From Thermococcus paralvinellae (GTDB lineage: Archaea; Methanobacteriota_B; Thermococci; Thermococcales; Thermococcaceae), in NCBI RefSeq assembly GCF_000517445.1, contig NZ_CP006965.1, forward strand, positions 1,588,681 through 1,652,680: DNA of 64,000 nt, read 5' to 3'. The translations under genes and the position numbers were made by a program. The notes below the pieces were generated by a model. The model saw nothing but the letters and a program-made list of their open reading frames with translations. It ran no database searches and was not told where the DNA came from. Positions 8,810-18,363 of the stretch are shown here, in pieces (the first letter of the stretch is position 1; every line of letters begins with the position of its first letter).

Positions 8810-9574
8810 TCAAATCTCCGGTCCTGTTGGTAGTTTTCTTTTGTGTTTGCTCTTCTGTACTAGGTTTTCAACGTATTCAACCTTTTCAAGCGGAATACCC
8901 ACTTCTTCGGCAATTTTCTCCTTGGGCATTTTCAAGTCAACTAATCTGTAAAGAATCTCGTCCAAGAGTTTGTAACTTATGCCAAGCTCGTTTTCATCAG
9001 TTTGTCCAATCCAAAGCCCAGCAGTGGGCTTCTTCTTAATAATCCTTTCTGGAACGCCCAACCTCTTGGCAATCTCCCAAACTTCCGTCTTGTAAAGGTT
9101 TATCAATGGGGCATAATCACTCGCACCATCACCCCACTTAGTATAATAACCCGTTAAAAGCTCACTCTTATTGCTTGTCCCCAAGACGAGGAAGTTATAC
9201 TGGTTTGCATGAGCGTATAGAAGAATCATTCTTGCCCTAACCATTATATTGCCTTTGGTAATTTTGTCTGGTTCAAAATCAAGGCTTTCCTCAAAAGCAT
9301 CAACAATTGGCTTGATGTTGATGATTTTGTAGTTAATTCCAAGAGTCTCACAAACTAATTTCGCATCTTCTACATCTTGATTCTCGTAGTATGGCATTAT
9401 CAAGCCAAGAACTTTCTCCCTCCCCAAAGCCTTCACTGCCAAAAAAGCTGTTGTTGCACTATCAACACCACCACTAATTCCAATCACAACACCATTCACA
9501 TTCGCCTCATCAACCCTCTCCCGAATAAAAGAGACAATTTTCTCGATAACTTTCCCATAATCTAGAGTCCTCAT
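8810..9574 (-). CDS. nadE: NH3-dependent NAD+ synthetase
   Basis: Final step of NAD biosynthesis: amidation of deamido-NAD+ using ATP and ammonia. About 254 residues with the PP-loop SGGVDSATT near residue 32, the [22 protein letters not shown] substrate/Mg site at about 130-151, and [14 protein letters not shown] near residue 185. There is no glutaminase domain, so free ammonia is the expected donor. The start at 9574 follows AAGGTGAT; the GTG at 9583 is inside the SD. It sits between a small membrane protein gene and a transporter gene in one minus-strand run. Confidence 0.95.
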   Translation of the reverse strand: MRTLDYGKVIEKIVSFIRERVDEANVNGVVIGISGGVDSATTAFLAVKALGREKVLGLIMPYYENQDVEDAKLVCETLGINYKIINIKPIVDAFEESLDFEPDKITKGNIMVRARMILLYAHANQYNFLVLGTSNKSELLTGYYTKWGDGASDYAPLINLYKTEVWEIAKRLGVPERIIKKKPTAGLWIGQTDENELGISYKLLDEILYRLVDLKMPKEKIAEEVGIPLEKVEYVENLVQKSKHKRKLPTGPEI

Positions 9575-9579
9575 AAAAA

Positions 9580-10068
9580 TCACCTTCTCCTTTTCCTTGC
9601 TTCTTTCACAGCACCCTCCATGAATCTAATATACCCATACATGCTTAAGGCGCCTCCTACAATCATGAAAACGAAAGCCAAAAGTGATAAGAGAGAGTAT
9701 GGATAATCAACACCATAAACCCTATACGAATAGCTCACATTGCCACTCTTAACACTTATCTCAGGCTGAGAAGTTGGATTTAAATTAACAGACTGATTCC
9801 TGAGAATGTAAGAATTAATTTTTCCCTTTTGAATAACAATAACACTTGCATTTTGAGATGAAAGGATTAAAGTTCTGTTTGTAATGAAATACTTGTTTTC
9901 AAAGTTTTCATCCCCAATAATATGATGTCCTATGCCTAGAGTTCCCTCAGAAGAATATGATTTCTCAACACTATACATTGATACGAAAGATAGCAGAAGA
10001 GCGAGTGCCAAAAACATCAACCCACCTTTTATTAGTGGATAATTAAGAGCTTTTCTAAATGTTGTCAT
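9580..10068 (-). CDS. Membrane protein with external loop (unknown)
   Basis: 162 residues. One hydrophobic helix is at about 15-33 and another at about 123-148, enclosing about 90 residues of polar, beta-prone sequence with several NxS/T sites that is probably outside the cell. A basic tail (KEARKRRR) ends the protein. The end overlaps the start region of nadE. No family was recognised. Confidence 0.65.
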   Translation of the reverse strand: MTTFRKALNYPLIKGGLMFLALALLLSFVSMYSVEKSYSSEGTLGIGHHIIGDENFENKYFITNRTLILSSQNASVIVIQKGKINSYILRNQSVNLNPTSQPEISVKSGNVSYSYRVYGVDYPYSLLSLLAFVFMIVGGALSMYGYIRFMEGAVKEARKRRR

Positions 10069-10106
10069 GGTATCACATCCAAAGGATAGAAATAAAAGAA
10101 GGAAAA

Positions 10107-11114
10107 TCAGATTTTACCAGCTAACCAGCACTCGACCCAGTGGTTGTGTTCATACTCAACCAATTGTGGATGTTTGACATCACAGAGTCCTTTCTCCATG
10201 TAGATACATCTTGGGTGGAATCTGCATCCTGGTGGAATATTGACAGCGCTTGGAACTTCACCCTTGATTGGTAATTCTTTAATGATGTTTCTTCTCTCTG
10301 GAATTGGCTCTGGGACTGCAGCCAAGAGAGCCCTAGTATATGGATGTATTGGATTATCAATAACTACTTTAGCTGGACCCATTTCAACTATTCTTCCCAA
10401 GTACATAACTGCTATCCAGTCGGCGAAGTATCTTGCTGTTGAAAGGTCGTGGGTAATGTAGAGGTATGTAACACCCATCTTCTCCTTGAGTTCTTTCATC
10501 AACTCAAGTATTTCTGCTCTAATTGAAACGTCAAGCATCGAAACAGGCTCATCTGCAACGATAAATGTTGGATTTAAGATGAGTGCTCTTGCAATAGCAA
10601 CTCTCTGTCTCTGACCACCTGAAAGCATGTGTGGGTGTCTTCCAACATAATCTTCTGGTGGGACAATCTTAACCATCTCTAATGCCTTGTGAATCAACTC
10701 TTCTCTTTCTGCTCTTGTCTCACCTATTCCGTGAATTAAGAGAGGTTCCTCAAGAACGTCGTATATTCTGAATCTCGGGTTCATTGATGAGAAAGGATCT
10801 TGGAATATCATCTGAACTTTTCTTCTGTATGCCTTGATTTCTTCTTGGGTTTTAAGGTCAGTAACATCTTTCCCTTCCAGATATATTCTACCATCCGTAG
10901 GCTCAAGGAGCTTCATGACGAGCTTTCCTGTTGTTGTCTTACCACAGCCGCTCTCACCAACTAGAGCAAAGACCTCTTGCTTGTGCACTTCAAAGCTAAC
11001 TCCGTCCACAGCTCTAACGAACTTTGGAGGTTCTCCCCTCAAAGCTCCTAATAAACCTCTCTTAACTGGGAAATACTTCTTAAGATTTTCAACTTTTAAA
11101 ATTGGCTCAGCCAT
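10107..11114 (-). CDS. Peptide ABC transporter ATP-binding protein (DppF/OppF type)
   Basis: 335 residues. It contains Walker A GESGCGKTT near residue 53, the Q-loop region MIFQDPFSSMNP, signature LSGGQRQRVAIARAL, Walker B FIVADEPVSMLD and the switch His in ITHDLST. The C-terminal oligopeptide-transporter extension is present (HPYTRALLAAVPEP, then GCRFHPRC with a Cys cluster that may bind an iron-sulfur centre or zinc). It is last in the minus-strand order DppB-DppC-DppD-DppF and powers uptake with its partner at 11125. Confidence 0.93.
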   Translation of the reverse strand: MAEPILKVENLKKYFPVKRGLLGALRGEPPKFVRAVDGVSFEVHKQEVFALVGESGCGKTTTGKLVMKLLEPTDGRIYLEGKDVTDLKTQEEIKAYRRKVQMIFQDPFSSMNPRFRIYDVLEEPLLIHGIGETRAEREELIHKALEMVKIVPPEDYVGRHPHMLSGGQRQRVAIARALILNPTFIVADEPVSMLDVSIRAEILELMKELKEKMGVTYLYITHDLSTARYFADWIAVMYLGRIVEMGPAKVVIDNPIHPYTRALLAAVPEPIPERRNIIKELPIKGEVPSAVNIPPGCRFHPRCIYMEKGLCDVKHPQLVEYEHNHWVECWLAGKI

Positions 11115-11124
11115 CTTTCATCCC

Positions 11125-12084
11125 TCACAACAGCCAGCATGCTGCGTAGTGGTCTTTATCAATCTCCTTCAGCTCTGGCTCCTGCTCTCTACATACCTGC
11201 ATTGCATATGGACATCTTGGATGGAATCTACAACCGCTTGGTGGTTTAATGAGGTTCGGTGGTTGTCCCGGGATGAATTCAAGCTTTTCAACATCTTCAT
11301 GTAATCTTGGGATTGCCGCAAGGAGCTTTTGTGTGTATGGGTGAGCTGGCTCATAGTAAATCTTCTGACTGTCACCAATCTCGATTATCTTTCCAGCATA
11401 CATAACTGCTACTCTGTCACTAATCTCTGCAAGAATGCTCAAGTCGTGTGTAATGAATATCATTGAGAGCCCAAGCTCTTTCTTGAGCTTCTTCATCAAG
11501 TTAATGATCTGCGCTTGAACAACGACATCAAGAGCTGTTGTTGGCTCATCAGCAATAACAACATCTGGCTCAAGTATTAATGCTGTTGCAATGACAACTC
11601 TCTGTTTCATTCCACCACTCAATTCATGTGGATACCTGTAGACAATCTCCGGAGAAAGACCAACTAGCTCAAGGTATTTCATTGCTCTGTCTAAAGCTTC
11701 TTCTTTTTCCATACCTCTGTGATAAATAAGAGGCTCAATCATCTGGTAACCAATTGTGTAAACTGGGTTCAAAGCGTTCATTGCACCTTGGAATATCATT
11801 GAAATTTTTTGCCATCTGATTTCCTTTCTCAAAACATCTTCTGGAAGTCCAACGATCTCTCTGCCATCAATTTTAACACTACCGCCAACTATCTTTCCTG
11901 GGGGAGTTGGCATTCCCATTAAAGTAAAACCAAGGGAGGACTTGCCACATCCACTCTCTCCGGCAAGTCCCAAGACTTCTCCCTTTTTAAGTTCAAAGCT
12001 GACGTTGTCTACAGCTCTGACGACACCTCTGGATGTGAAGTAATACATCTTAAGATCTTTAACTTCAAGGACAGTTCTAGCCAT
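11125..12084 (-). CDS. Peptide ABC transporter ATP-binding protein (DppD/OppD type)
   Basis: 319 residues. Walker A GESGCGKSS near residue 41, Q-loop MIFQGAMNALNP, signature LSGGMKQRVVIATAL, Walker B VVIADEPTTALD and ITHDLSI are all present. It ends in the oligopeptide/dipeptide extension (HPYTQKLLAAIP, GCRFHPRCPYAMQVC). GAGGTG precedes the ATG. It is separated by 10 bases from both neighbours, so the transporter genes form one transcript. Confidence 0.93.
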   Translation of the reverse strand: MARTVLEVKDLKMYYFTSRGVVRAVDNVSFELKKGEVLGLAGESGCGKSSLGFTLMGMPTPPGKIVGGSVKIDGREIVGLPEDVLRKEIRWQKISMIFQGAMNALNPVYTIGYQMIEPLIYHRGMEKEEALDRAMKYLELVGLSPEIVYRYPHELSGGMKQRVVIATALILEPDVVIADEPTTALDVVVQAQIINLMKKLKKELGLSMIFITHDLSILAEISDRVAVMYAGKIIEIGDSQKIYYEPAHPYTQKLLAAIPRLHEDVEKLEFIPGQPPNLIKPPSGCRFHPRCPYAMQVCREQEPELKEIDKDHYAACWLL

Positions 12085-12094
12085 TTTTCACACC

Positions 12095-13537
12095 TCACAA
12101 CCTCTTGAGTCTTGGGTTTAACACTCTATCCAATGCTACACCAATAAGCACGAATGTCAATGCAACTAATGAAATTGCTAATCCTGGTGGGATAACCCAC
12201 CACCAGTATCCGTTAATTGTTGCGCTGTTTGTCTGGGCATCATAGAGGATTTGTCCCCACGTAACTGCTGTTGGATCACCAAGTCCAAGGAAGCTGAGTG
12301 ATGCCTCAGTAAGAACTGCACCAGGAACGCTCAGAGCCATGACAGCGAATGCATATGGCATGATCTGTGGCATGATGTGTTTGAAGATAATTCTTCCAGT
12401 TCCAGCACCCAGCGCTTTTGCCGCTTCCACATAAGTTTGCTCTTTAATCTGAAGTGCCATACTTCTGGCAACCTTAGCAATTCCTGTCCAACCGAACATT
12501 ACCAACAGGAAGACTATTGTCCACAGTGTAACGTGTCCCTTGAATGCTGCACCTAAGAGGATAAGGATTGGTAACGTTGGTATTGAAGCCACGAACTCGT
12601 TTACTCTCTGCATGAACTCATCTTTCCAGCCACCAAGGTATGCACTTGTAACACCGTAAGCAATTCCAATTAAAACGCTCAGGACTGCAACTGATACACC
12701 AACCACAAGGGAAACCCTTGTTCCCCAGATGAGTCCCGCCCAGAGGTCTCTTCCTTTATAGTCTGTTCCCATAAGCCCATATGTTCTTCCAGTTAGAATA
12801 ACTTGGATTGGCTTTAAGTCAAGCTTATCCCCCTCATTGAATGTAAATATTTCAACTTGGAACTTGTAGTCTCCATGAAGTGGTTGTGGATTTACAAGTA
12901 TCCCTGGTTCAGCTTTTGCAAATATAATCGCCATGACATCCATTGTACTCTTTATCGTCTCCACCCTGCCCTGGAGGTTCTTTGGATCCTCAAACTGTGA
13001 GGCCCAGTTGAACACATTGTTCCTAACTGTACCCATCTTTGCAATTTGATAGATTGAACCTTCCACTAAATCGGCACTCAAGAGTTCAATTTTTTGGCCA
13101 TCGGGTCTGAAAACAGTAATAACTATCTGAGCTGGTGAATTCAAATCAGCAAGCTTAATATTAATGTTCTTTATTATCAAGTCTTTTGGAGGCAAATCAT
13201 ATCTGTTGTTGTAGTCAAATTCAAATGCATAATATCTTATTCCCCCTCCTAAATCCTCCCCCTCATTTATAATTTTTACATCCTTGTAAGTTAGAACTTC
13301 ATGAGCTGCAAGTTTCTTAGTTGTAAAGTAGTTATACCAAACTGGAGGAACATTAGTAGGATTGCCCTCCCAGTATGTGGTCCACTTCTTTGGAATGTCT
13401 GGTTCGGTAAGATATGGTGCAGCTAAAGCCGTGAAAACTAAGAGAACGAGTAAGAATATTCCAAGCAATCCACCCTTTTGTCTTTTGAATTCAAACCAAA
13501 AGTCTTTAAGGCTCTCTTTTACATCAACCCATCTCAT
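12095..13537 (-). CDS. Peptide ABC transporter permease (DppC type) with a large extracellular insert
   Basis: 480 residues, well above the roughly 300 usual for DppC. A first transmembrane helix (GGLLGIFLLVLLVFTALAA, about 21-39) is followed by about 215 residues of soluble, beta-rich sequence. The normal permease core then starts at LMGTDYKGRDLWAGL near residue 255. The EAAxxxG-type coupling motif EAAKALGAG is present near residue 380, and the C-terminal helices end with VLIGVALDRVLNPR. The insert faces outside by topology and may contact the surface binding protein. GAGGTGAGG precedes the ATG. Confidence 0.9.
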   Translation of the reverse strand: MRWVDVKESLKDFWFEFKRQKGGLLGIFLLVLLVFTALAAPYLTEPDIPKKWTTYWEGNPTNVPPVWYNYFTTKKLAAHEVLTYKDVKIINEGEDLGGGIRYYAFEFDYNNRYDLPPKDLIIKNINIKLADLNSPAQIVITVFRPDGQKIELLSADLVEGSIYQIAKMGTVRNNVFNWASQFEDPKNLQGRVETIKSTMDVMAIIFAKAEPGILVNPQPLHGDYKFQVEIFTFNEGDKLDLKPIQVILTGRTYGLMGTDYKGRDLWAGLIWGTRVSLVVGVSVAVLSVLIGIAYGVTSAYLGGWKDEFMQRVNEFVASIPTLPILILLGAAFKGHVTLWTIVFLLVMFGWTGIAKVARSMALQIKEQTYVEAAKALGAGTGRIIFKHIMPQIMPYAFAVMALSVPGAVLTEASLSFLGLGDPTAVTWGQILYDAQTNSATINGYWWWVIPPGLAISLVALTFVLIGVALDRVLNPRLKRL

Positions 13538-13547
13538 TTACCTCACC

Positions 13548-14609
13548 TCATGTTTGCTGAGATGCACCAACTTTGACTCTTGGGTCAAGGTAACCATAAG
13601 CTAAGTCTGCAAGTATCATGCTTATCAGATACAGAGCAACTGTAACGAATGTAACACCCATAAGGAGTCTTGTCTCGTTTTGCTGCAAAGCAGTCCAGTA
13701 GAGTCTTCCCATTCCTGGCCAGTTGAAGACACCCTCTGTAATTATTGCACCACCTAATGAACCAAGCAAACTGAAGATTGTCATTGTAATGATTGGCGGA
13801 GCAGCTGCTCTCAAAGCGTGACCATAAATAACTTTTCTTTCTGGAACACCTTTAGCTCTTGCAGCCATGATAAAGTCTTCCTGCATTGTACCGATCATGA
13901 TATTTCTTGTTGTCCACGCCCAACCACCAAAGAGAACGAACACGATTGTTCCAACTGGAAGCACCATGTGATACAGAATGTCAGTATAATACGCAAATCC
14001 TTCTTTAGGCGGAGTGGATGTCATACCACCACTTGGGAACCAACCTAATTTGAATGAGAATATTAGAATTGCAATCATTCCAAACCACCACATTGGTATA
14101 CTGCTCGTAAGCATTGCGATGATAGAAACTGCTCTGTCCAATGCACTTCCTGCAACTTGCGCTGCTTTAACACCTAAGAGGAGACCAATTAAAATAACAA
14201 TTATTTGGGCTGTTGTGAAAAGTAAAACTGTTCTTGGAATTGCCGCAGCAATGATCTTTTTCACATTTGTTTCACCGAATATTGGAGTCTTTGTATTTCC
14301 AAAGTTTAGTAATAAAGTATCCTTAGTTCTCTCCAAAACTCTAACCCAGAATGGTTTATCTAATCCATATGCATGAATTAATCTATTATACTCCCTTTGA
14401 TACCATTCCTGAAGTTTTTCTGGCTCAGCAGCCAAAGCCTTTTGCAGTTCAGGATTTGCTCTTAGTTTCATATTTATCTGCTCTTGTATGCTTGATTTCA
14501 AGTCTTCCTCCGCGACCTTTGTAAACAGAACTGAAACAAGTAGCGTTACTAATGCCAGCACTAAAAGTGCATTCAGTAGTCTAATTGCCAAATAACGACC
14601 ATATCCCAA
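13548..14609 (-). CDS. Peptide ABC transporter permease (DppB type)
   Basis: 353 residues with about six transmembrane helices. The N-terminal helix (LLNALLVLALVTLLVSVLF) is followed by about 100 residues of external loop, then the binding-protein-dependent transport core with RAKGVPERKVIYGHALRAAA as the coupling region and a C-terminal LADLAYGYLDPRVK. The start is a TTG at 14609 downstream of GGAGGTGTGAGG; the ATG nearby is out of frame. First gene of the permease/ATPase transcript. Confidence 0.92.
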   Translation of the reverse strand: MGYGRYLAIRLLNALLVLALVTLLVSVLFTKVAEEDLKSSIQEQINMKLRANPELQKALAAEPEKLQEWYQREYNRLIHAYGLDKPFWVRVLERTKDTLLLNFGNTKTPIFGETNVKKIIAAAIPRTVLLFTTAQIIVILIGLLLGVKAAQVAGSALDRAVSIIAMLTSSIPMWWFGMIAILIFSFKLGWFPSGGMTSTPPKEGFAYYTDILYHMVLPVGTIVFVLFGGWAWTTRNIMIGTMQEDFIMAARAKGVPERKVIYGHALRAAAPPIITMTIFSLLGSLGGAIITEGVFNWPGMGRLYWTALQQNETRLLMGVTFVTVALYLISMILADLAYGYLDPRVKVGASQQT

Positions 14610-14683
14610 ACCTCACACCTCCCTGTTCACATGTGTTCATTCGAGATATTTCTCATTCATCAACATTTTCAATCTTGTAAAAC

Positions 14684-14697
14684 TTTTATATATTTTT
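14684..14697 (-). promoter_or_regulatory. TATA promoter of the permease/ATPase genes
   Basis: The minus strand carries AATATATAAAAG about 80 bases before the DppB-type start codon. A 245-base gap separates this point from the binding-protein gene, and T-rich minus-strand sequence at 14815-14850 could terminate that gene. The permeases therefore probably have their own promoter. Two TGTTCA hexamers lie in the leader (14624-14629 and 14634-14639). Confidence 0.55.
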
Positions 14698-14853
14698 CTA
14701 TAACAATCGACTGACCAACATAGTTTAGGTCAAAAACGTTCAGTAGTAATCTGGAAATATAAGAACCGTAATATATACCCACAGCAGCTTTGGCTTAGAA
14801 TCACAAGTTGCAGAACAAAATTAAATTTAATGAAGAAAAGAAGGAAAGAAAAT

Positions 14854-17628
14854 TCACTTTCTTCTTCTCAAGAGCAGTGGAATCAATGCAAGTCCAAGGA
14901 GAGCTGCTGGACCACAGACCCCAGTCTTGGTTGGTGAAGTTTCGCTTGTTGTTGGTGAGCTTGTTGTTGGGCTTGGTGATGAGGTTGTTGGTGATGGGCT
15001 TGGTGAGCTTGTTGTTGGTGATGTGACTTGCTTCTTGATTACAACGACTGTCTTCTTCTCTGTGAATGAAGTGACTCCCTCAATGAGTCCACCCTTGACG
15101 TAGATGTCATATCTTCCTGCCTCCCAGTTTGCTGTCTTTGCTCCTGGAACTACAAGTTCAAATACTCCAGCCTTTGTAAGTTTAGCTTTTTCTGGACCAA
15201 AGACAATGTTACCTTTTTCATCTCTTACCTCAATGTACACGAATCCTCTGTCCGCTGGCTGTGTTCCTTCTGTTGGATACTCAACGACCATATTAGCCTT
15301 GACTTCGATCTTCAAGTCATCTCCTGTGAAGACTCTTGTTGGAACATTAATGCCAGCAAGTTCAAGCTTTGCAAGGATAAGCTTCTGCTTCCAGTAGTCT
15401 GGACCGAATGGATATGTTGGGTCTCTGAATGCTTTAAGCTCGACGAAGATTTTGTCTGGATCGTATCTTTCGATATAGAATGGACCGTTGCTAACTACAG
15501 CGTGACCGTGAGCGTCAATCCACTTGATGAGTGCGTCATAGCCTGGTGTTGGGTCTTTGACATCGTCAGCAATTGCAGCTGGAACAGCCTTCTTGGCCTT
15601 GAGTGCCTCAAGGACCTTCTTCAAGTCTGCAACGTGATCCTTGATGAGTAAGTCGAGTTGTGCAACACCCTCTGCCTCTTCACTGAATGAGTACTTCTGT
15701 GAAGCCCCATATTCCTGTCCCTTTGCAACAAGCTCACCCATTGCATAAAGGAGCTGCCATGGAAGTGATGGCCAGACAGCATTGTTTGCAGCAATCACGT
15801 CATCAGCTACTGGGTGGATGAAGTCAGTGTAGACTTCAATAGTGTCCTCATCAACGAACCTGTAACCCTTGATTTGTGCCAAAGTCTCAGCTGCTGAAGC
15901 GACCTTCTCATCGTAGTATGGATCGTTGTCTCCATCTTTGTGTGCCCACTCATAAGTGAATGCAATTGAGTACTTGAAGTCGGCCATTGTCATTGGTTGT
16001 CCATCATGCCAGTTGCTCAACTTACAGTCGTATGTGACCTTGGCCTTAGCCTCTTCACCAGCGTGAGCAGCAACCCACTTGTCAAGTGTTGAGTTGTAGA
16101 TGACAGCATCATCTGGAACCTTAACTGGTCCTCTCTCAACTTTGAACTCACACCTAACTGGTATATAAGTACCTGTTGAGAGGTCAGTGTAAACTGGAGT
16201 ATCCCTAACTACTCTCCAGATTGCACTTGCATAAACGTCGTCAATACCACCAATTGGGTTGAATGCGCTCATGAAGAGTGCACCAGTTGCTGAGAATTCA
16301 GCAACGTTAAGAACCTTATCTGGAGTCTCAGCTGTAATCAAGCTCCATCTTGTCCATAGACCGCTTGAAACGTCTCTTGCAATTGACTTAACTCTGTTCT
16401 TGTTAACTGGGAAGTACTCCCAACACTCTGCTACGAAGACCTTCTGTGAGTCCATTATACCAAGACCCATTGAGATCTTCTGGAGGTCCCAGTATTGGTC
16501 AACGTTACCCTCTTCAAGAACATACTTCTTGCCGTTAACTTCAACGTTGTTGAGGACGAGTAACTTAGTAACCTCCTCGACTGTCCAGTCATAAATCTCC
16601 TTAAGCTTGTCACCAACATAGTACTTGAGACCAAGCTTCTCAACTGCCTCATCTGGACCGCCAATGTAGTCAATGAAGTCTTTAACTGTGAGTGTTGGTT
16701 TCATCTCCCATCCGACTGGGGCTGGAAGCCATCCATACCATGAAGCATACCACCAAGCAGTGTAGTCATCTGGCCACTTAAGGTTAGCCATACTAACCCA
16801 ACCAGCAGTGTAGAGGTTCCACTCATAGTTCTTTGGATCGCTTAAGTAGACTGTTGATGAAGCCTTTCTTCTGTCCCAGAGAAGTCTCTCAACCTTGAAG
16901 TGGAAGAACTTCTCAATTAAGTCTGCAACATAGAGACCCTCATCCTTTCTTTCATCCTCAATTCTAATGATGAACTTGACTGTGACAGGCTCACCATCGA
17001 AGTACCACCACTGCTTGCCCTCTGCATCTGTCTTGAGCTCAAGCTTGTGGCCTTGCTTTGCTAACTCATCAGCAGCCTTCTTCATAGCCTCTTCAACCAT
17101 CTTTTGAGCCTTGGCAACATCAGCTGTGGCTGAAATACCAAGGGCTTTGTAAACTGGCTCGAAGTATGGGTTTGCACCTGTGCTTGGTCTAATACCACCA
17201 AGCATTGGAGCACCGCTACCTTGGAGGATATTTTGAACAACATATTGTCTGCTGATCAACCAGTTCATTGCAAATCTAACTTCCCTAATTGCAAATGGGT
17301 TGAAATACTTCTTGTCACCAACTGTGACAAGATATGGGTTATCGTCATCGTGAACTGGGTTCATTTCAATGTCGTAGTAACTACTTGCGGTCTTTATCAG
17401 TCTCAAGTTGTTTAAAACATCTTGTGGAAGATCCTTGAATGAACCACCTGATACTGACCAGAGGAATATGTCCAAGTCCCCCTTTGCAACATCAGTAATA
17501 CCAGTTTCCTGGTTAGTCCTAATTGAGATATAGATTATGTCAGGAGCTGGTCCCTGTTCTGCTGCGGCTAGTGGACTTAAAAGCATTGCAAAAACAAACA
17601 ATAAGGCCAAAATTCCAGACCTCTTCAT
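14854..17628 (-). CDS. Surface peptide-binding protein of the ABC transporter, CGP-CTERM anchored
   Basis: 924 residues of the bacterial extracellular solute-binding protein family 5 (DppA/OppA). A signal peptide (GILALLFVFAMLLSPLAAA) starts it. The ligand-binding domain holds motifs such as FAIREVRFAMNWLISRQ and the late 'SNGPFYIERYDP'. A beta-sandwich domain near residues 775-870, a Ser/Thr/Pro repeat linker and a C-terminal CGPAALLGLALIPLLLRRRK follow; the last is the CGP-CTERM sorting tail known from Thermococcales. It captures peptides or related solutes at the cell surface for the permease genes just downstream. GGAGGA precedes the ATG. The protein is longer than most family members because of the extra C-terminal domain and linker. 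Confidence 0.93.
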   Translation of the reverse strand: MKRSGILALLFVFAMLLSPLAAAEQGPAPDIIYISIRTNQETGITDVAKGDLDIFLWSVSGGSFKDLPQDVLNNLRLIKTASSYYDIEMNPVHDDDNPYLVTVGDKKYFNPFAIREVRFAMNWLISRQYVVQNILQGSGAPMLGGIRPSTGANPYFEPVYKALGISATADVAKAQKMVEEAMKKAADELAKQGHKLELKTDAEGKQWWYFDGEPVTVKFIIRIEDERKDEGLYVADLIEKFFHFKVERLLWDRRKASSTVYLSDPKNYEWNLYTAGWVSMANLKWPDDYTAWWYASWYGWLPAPVGWEMKPTLTVKDFIDYIGGPDEAVEKLGLKYYVGDKLKEIYDWTVEEVTKLLVLNNVEVNGKKYVLEEGNVDQYWDLQKISMGLGIMDSQKVFVAECWEYFPVNKNRVKSIARDVSSGLWTRWSLITAETPDKVLNVAEFSATGALFMSAFNPIGGIDDVYASAIWRVVRDTPVYTDLSTGTYIPVRCEFKVERGPVKVPDDAVIYNSTLDKWVAAHAGEEAKAKVTYDCKLSNWHDGQPMTMADFKYSIAFTYEWAHKDGDNDPYYDEKVASAAETLAQIKGYRFVDEDTIEVYTDFIHPVADDVIAANNAVWPSLPWQLLYAMGELVAKGQEYGASQKYSFSEEAEGVAQLDLLIKDHVADLKKVLEALKAKKAVPAAIADDVKDPTPGYDALIKWIDAHGHAVVSNGPFYIERYDPDKIFVELKAFRDPTYPFGPDYWKQKLILAKLELAGINVPTRVFTGDDLKIEVKANMVVEYPTEGTQPADRGFVYIEVRDEKGNIVFGPEKAKLTKAGVFELVVPGAKTANWEAGRYDIYVKGGLIEGVTSFTEKKTVVVIKKQVTSPTTSSPSPSPTTSSPSPTTSSPTTSETSPTKTGVCGPAALLGLALIPLLLRRRK

Positions 17629-17654
17629 GGTTTAGTCCTCCTTCATTTTTTTAA

Positions 17655-17683
17655 ACACTACTGCATTCCTTAGTGTATAAAGG
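17655..17683 (-). promoter_or_regulatory. Promoter and possible operator of the binding-protein gene
   Basis: On the minus strand a TATA-like CCTTTATACAC lies about 50 bases before the start codon. The inverted repeat ACACTA-N10-TAGTGT at 17655-17676 overlaps its downstream edge, where a bound repressor would block start-site access. Confidence 0.5.
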
Positions 17684-17979
17684 CATAAGATTATACATAC
17701 AATCCCTATTTAAGAGTTACGTTTTTGTAAAACTTTGGCAACATTTATTGGAAGTTTATGAACTGTTAGACCAAACACAAGTATAACAGCCATTAATTTC
17801 AACAATGCGACATAATGTATTTATAGAACAAAAAATACAGCACAATTTACTCAAATTTTCCAAAATATGCTTTGAAAAATTCTGAAGAAAGCCCAGAAAA
17901 TCATTTGAAACCTTGTTTTATAAGGATTATGGCAAAAAACTTAAAAAGATTTGACATTTGATGCTCAAGCGGACGTTTT
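17684..17979. other. AT-rich gap, no gene seen
   Basis: Spacer between the binding-protein promoter and the pyrC relic. All frames are broken. A plus-strand ACTTAAAAAG at about 17939-17948 could be the old TATA box of the pyrC relic, whose ATG is at 17980. Nothing else was recognised. Confidence 0.5.
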
Positions 17980-18363
17980 ATGCGTGAGTTAGTTCTGAAG
18001 GGCAAGTTCTTTATTGAAAATCAAGTTGTAAATGGATACATTGGAGTTGATAATGGTAAAATCGCAGAATTTTCGAAAAGTTCTCTTAGGGTAGAAAAAT
18101 AATCGAAGTGAAAATTCCAATTGTTCCAAGTGGCCATGTTTCTCACATTTTGTAATGAAAAAGAAGATGGTGCAACTGGATTACCTGGATTGGAAACTGA
18201 ATTATCACTTCTCCTGATGGCGTACAACAAGGACATGATTCCTCTTTGGGATATAATTGGAAAGACCTCCCCAAACCCAGCTAAAATTTTTGGAGTAAAG
18301 AACAAAGGTTTCGAAGTTGGGAAAGACGCTGATTTAATAGTCGTGAAATTAAAAGAAGAGTGA
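17980..18363 (+). pseudogene. pyrC: Dihydroorotase pseudogene with large internal deletion
   Basis: Two ends of a dihydroorotase (third step of pyrimidine synthesis) are joined with the middle missing. From 17980 the frame reads MRELVLKGKFFIENQ, then NGYIGVDNGKIAEFS, a typical amidohydrolase N-terminus. It meets a stop near 18103, but a frame shift continues as KIIEVKIPIVPSG. After more stops the frame from about 18145 reads EKEDGATGLPGLETELSLLL, then IGKTSPNPAKIFGVKNKG, then KDADLIVVKL, the C-terminal barrel end and beta domain of PyrC. The metal-binding HxH, the carboxylated Lys and the later His residues are absent. About 300 of some 420 residues are gone, so the product cannot be active. 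Confidence 0.82.

Noticed and set aside
8940-9030. TCATCAG in nadE as a minus-strand C box
   Set aside because: No D or C' box follows at usable spacing.
14930-15030. Short direct repeats like a repeat array
   Set aside because: They encode the Ser/Thr/Pro linker before the CGP-CTERM tail and stay in frame; no spacers of CRISPR type.
18021-18305. 94-codon minus-strand frame opposite the pyrC relic
   Set aside because: It is antisense to recognisable PyrC fragments and has no SD.
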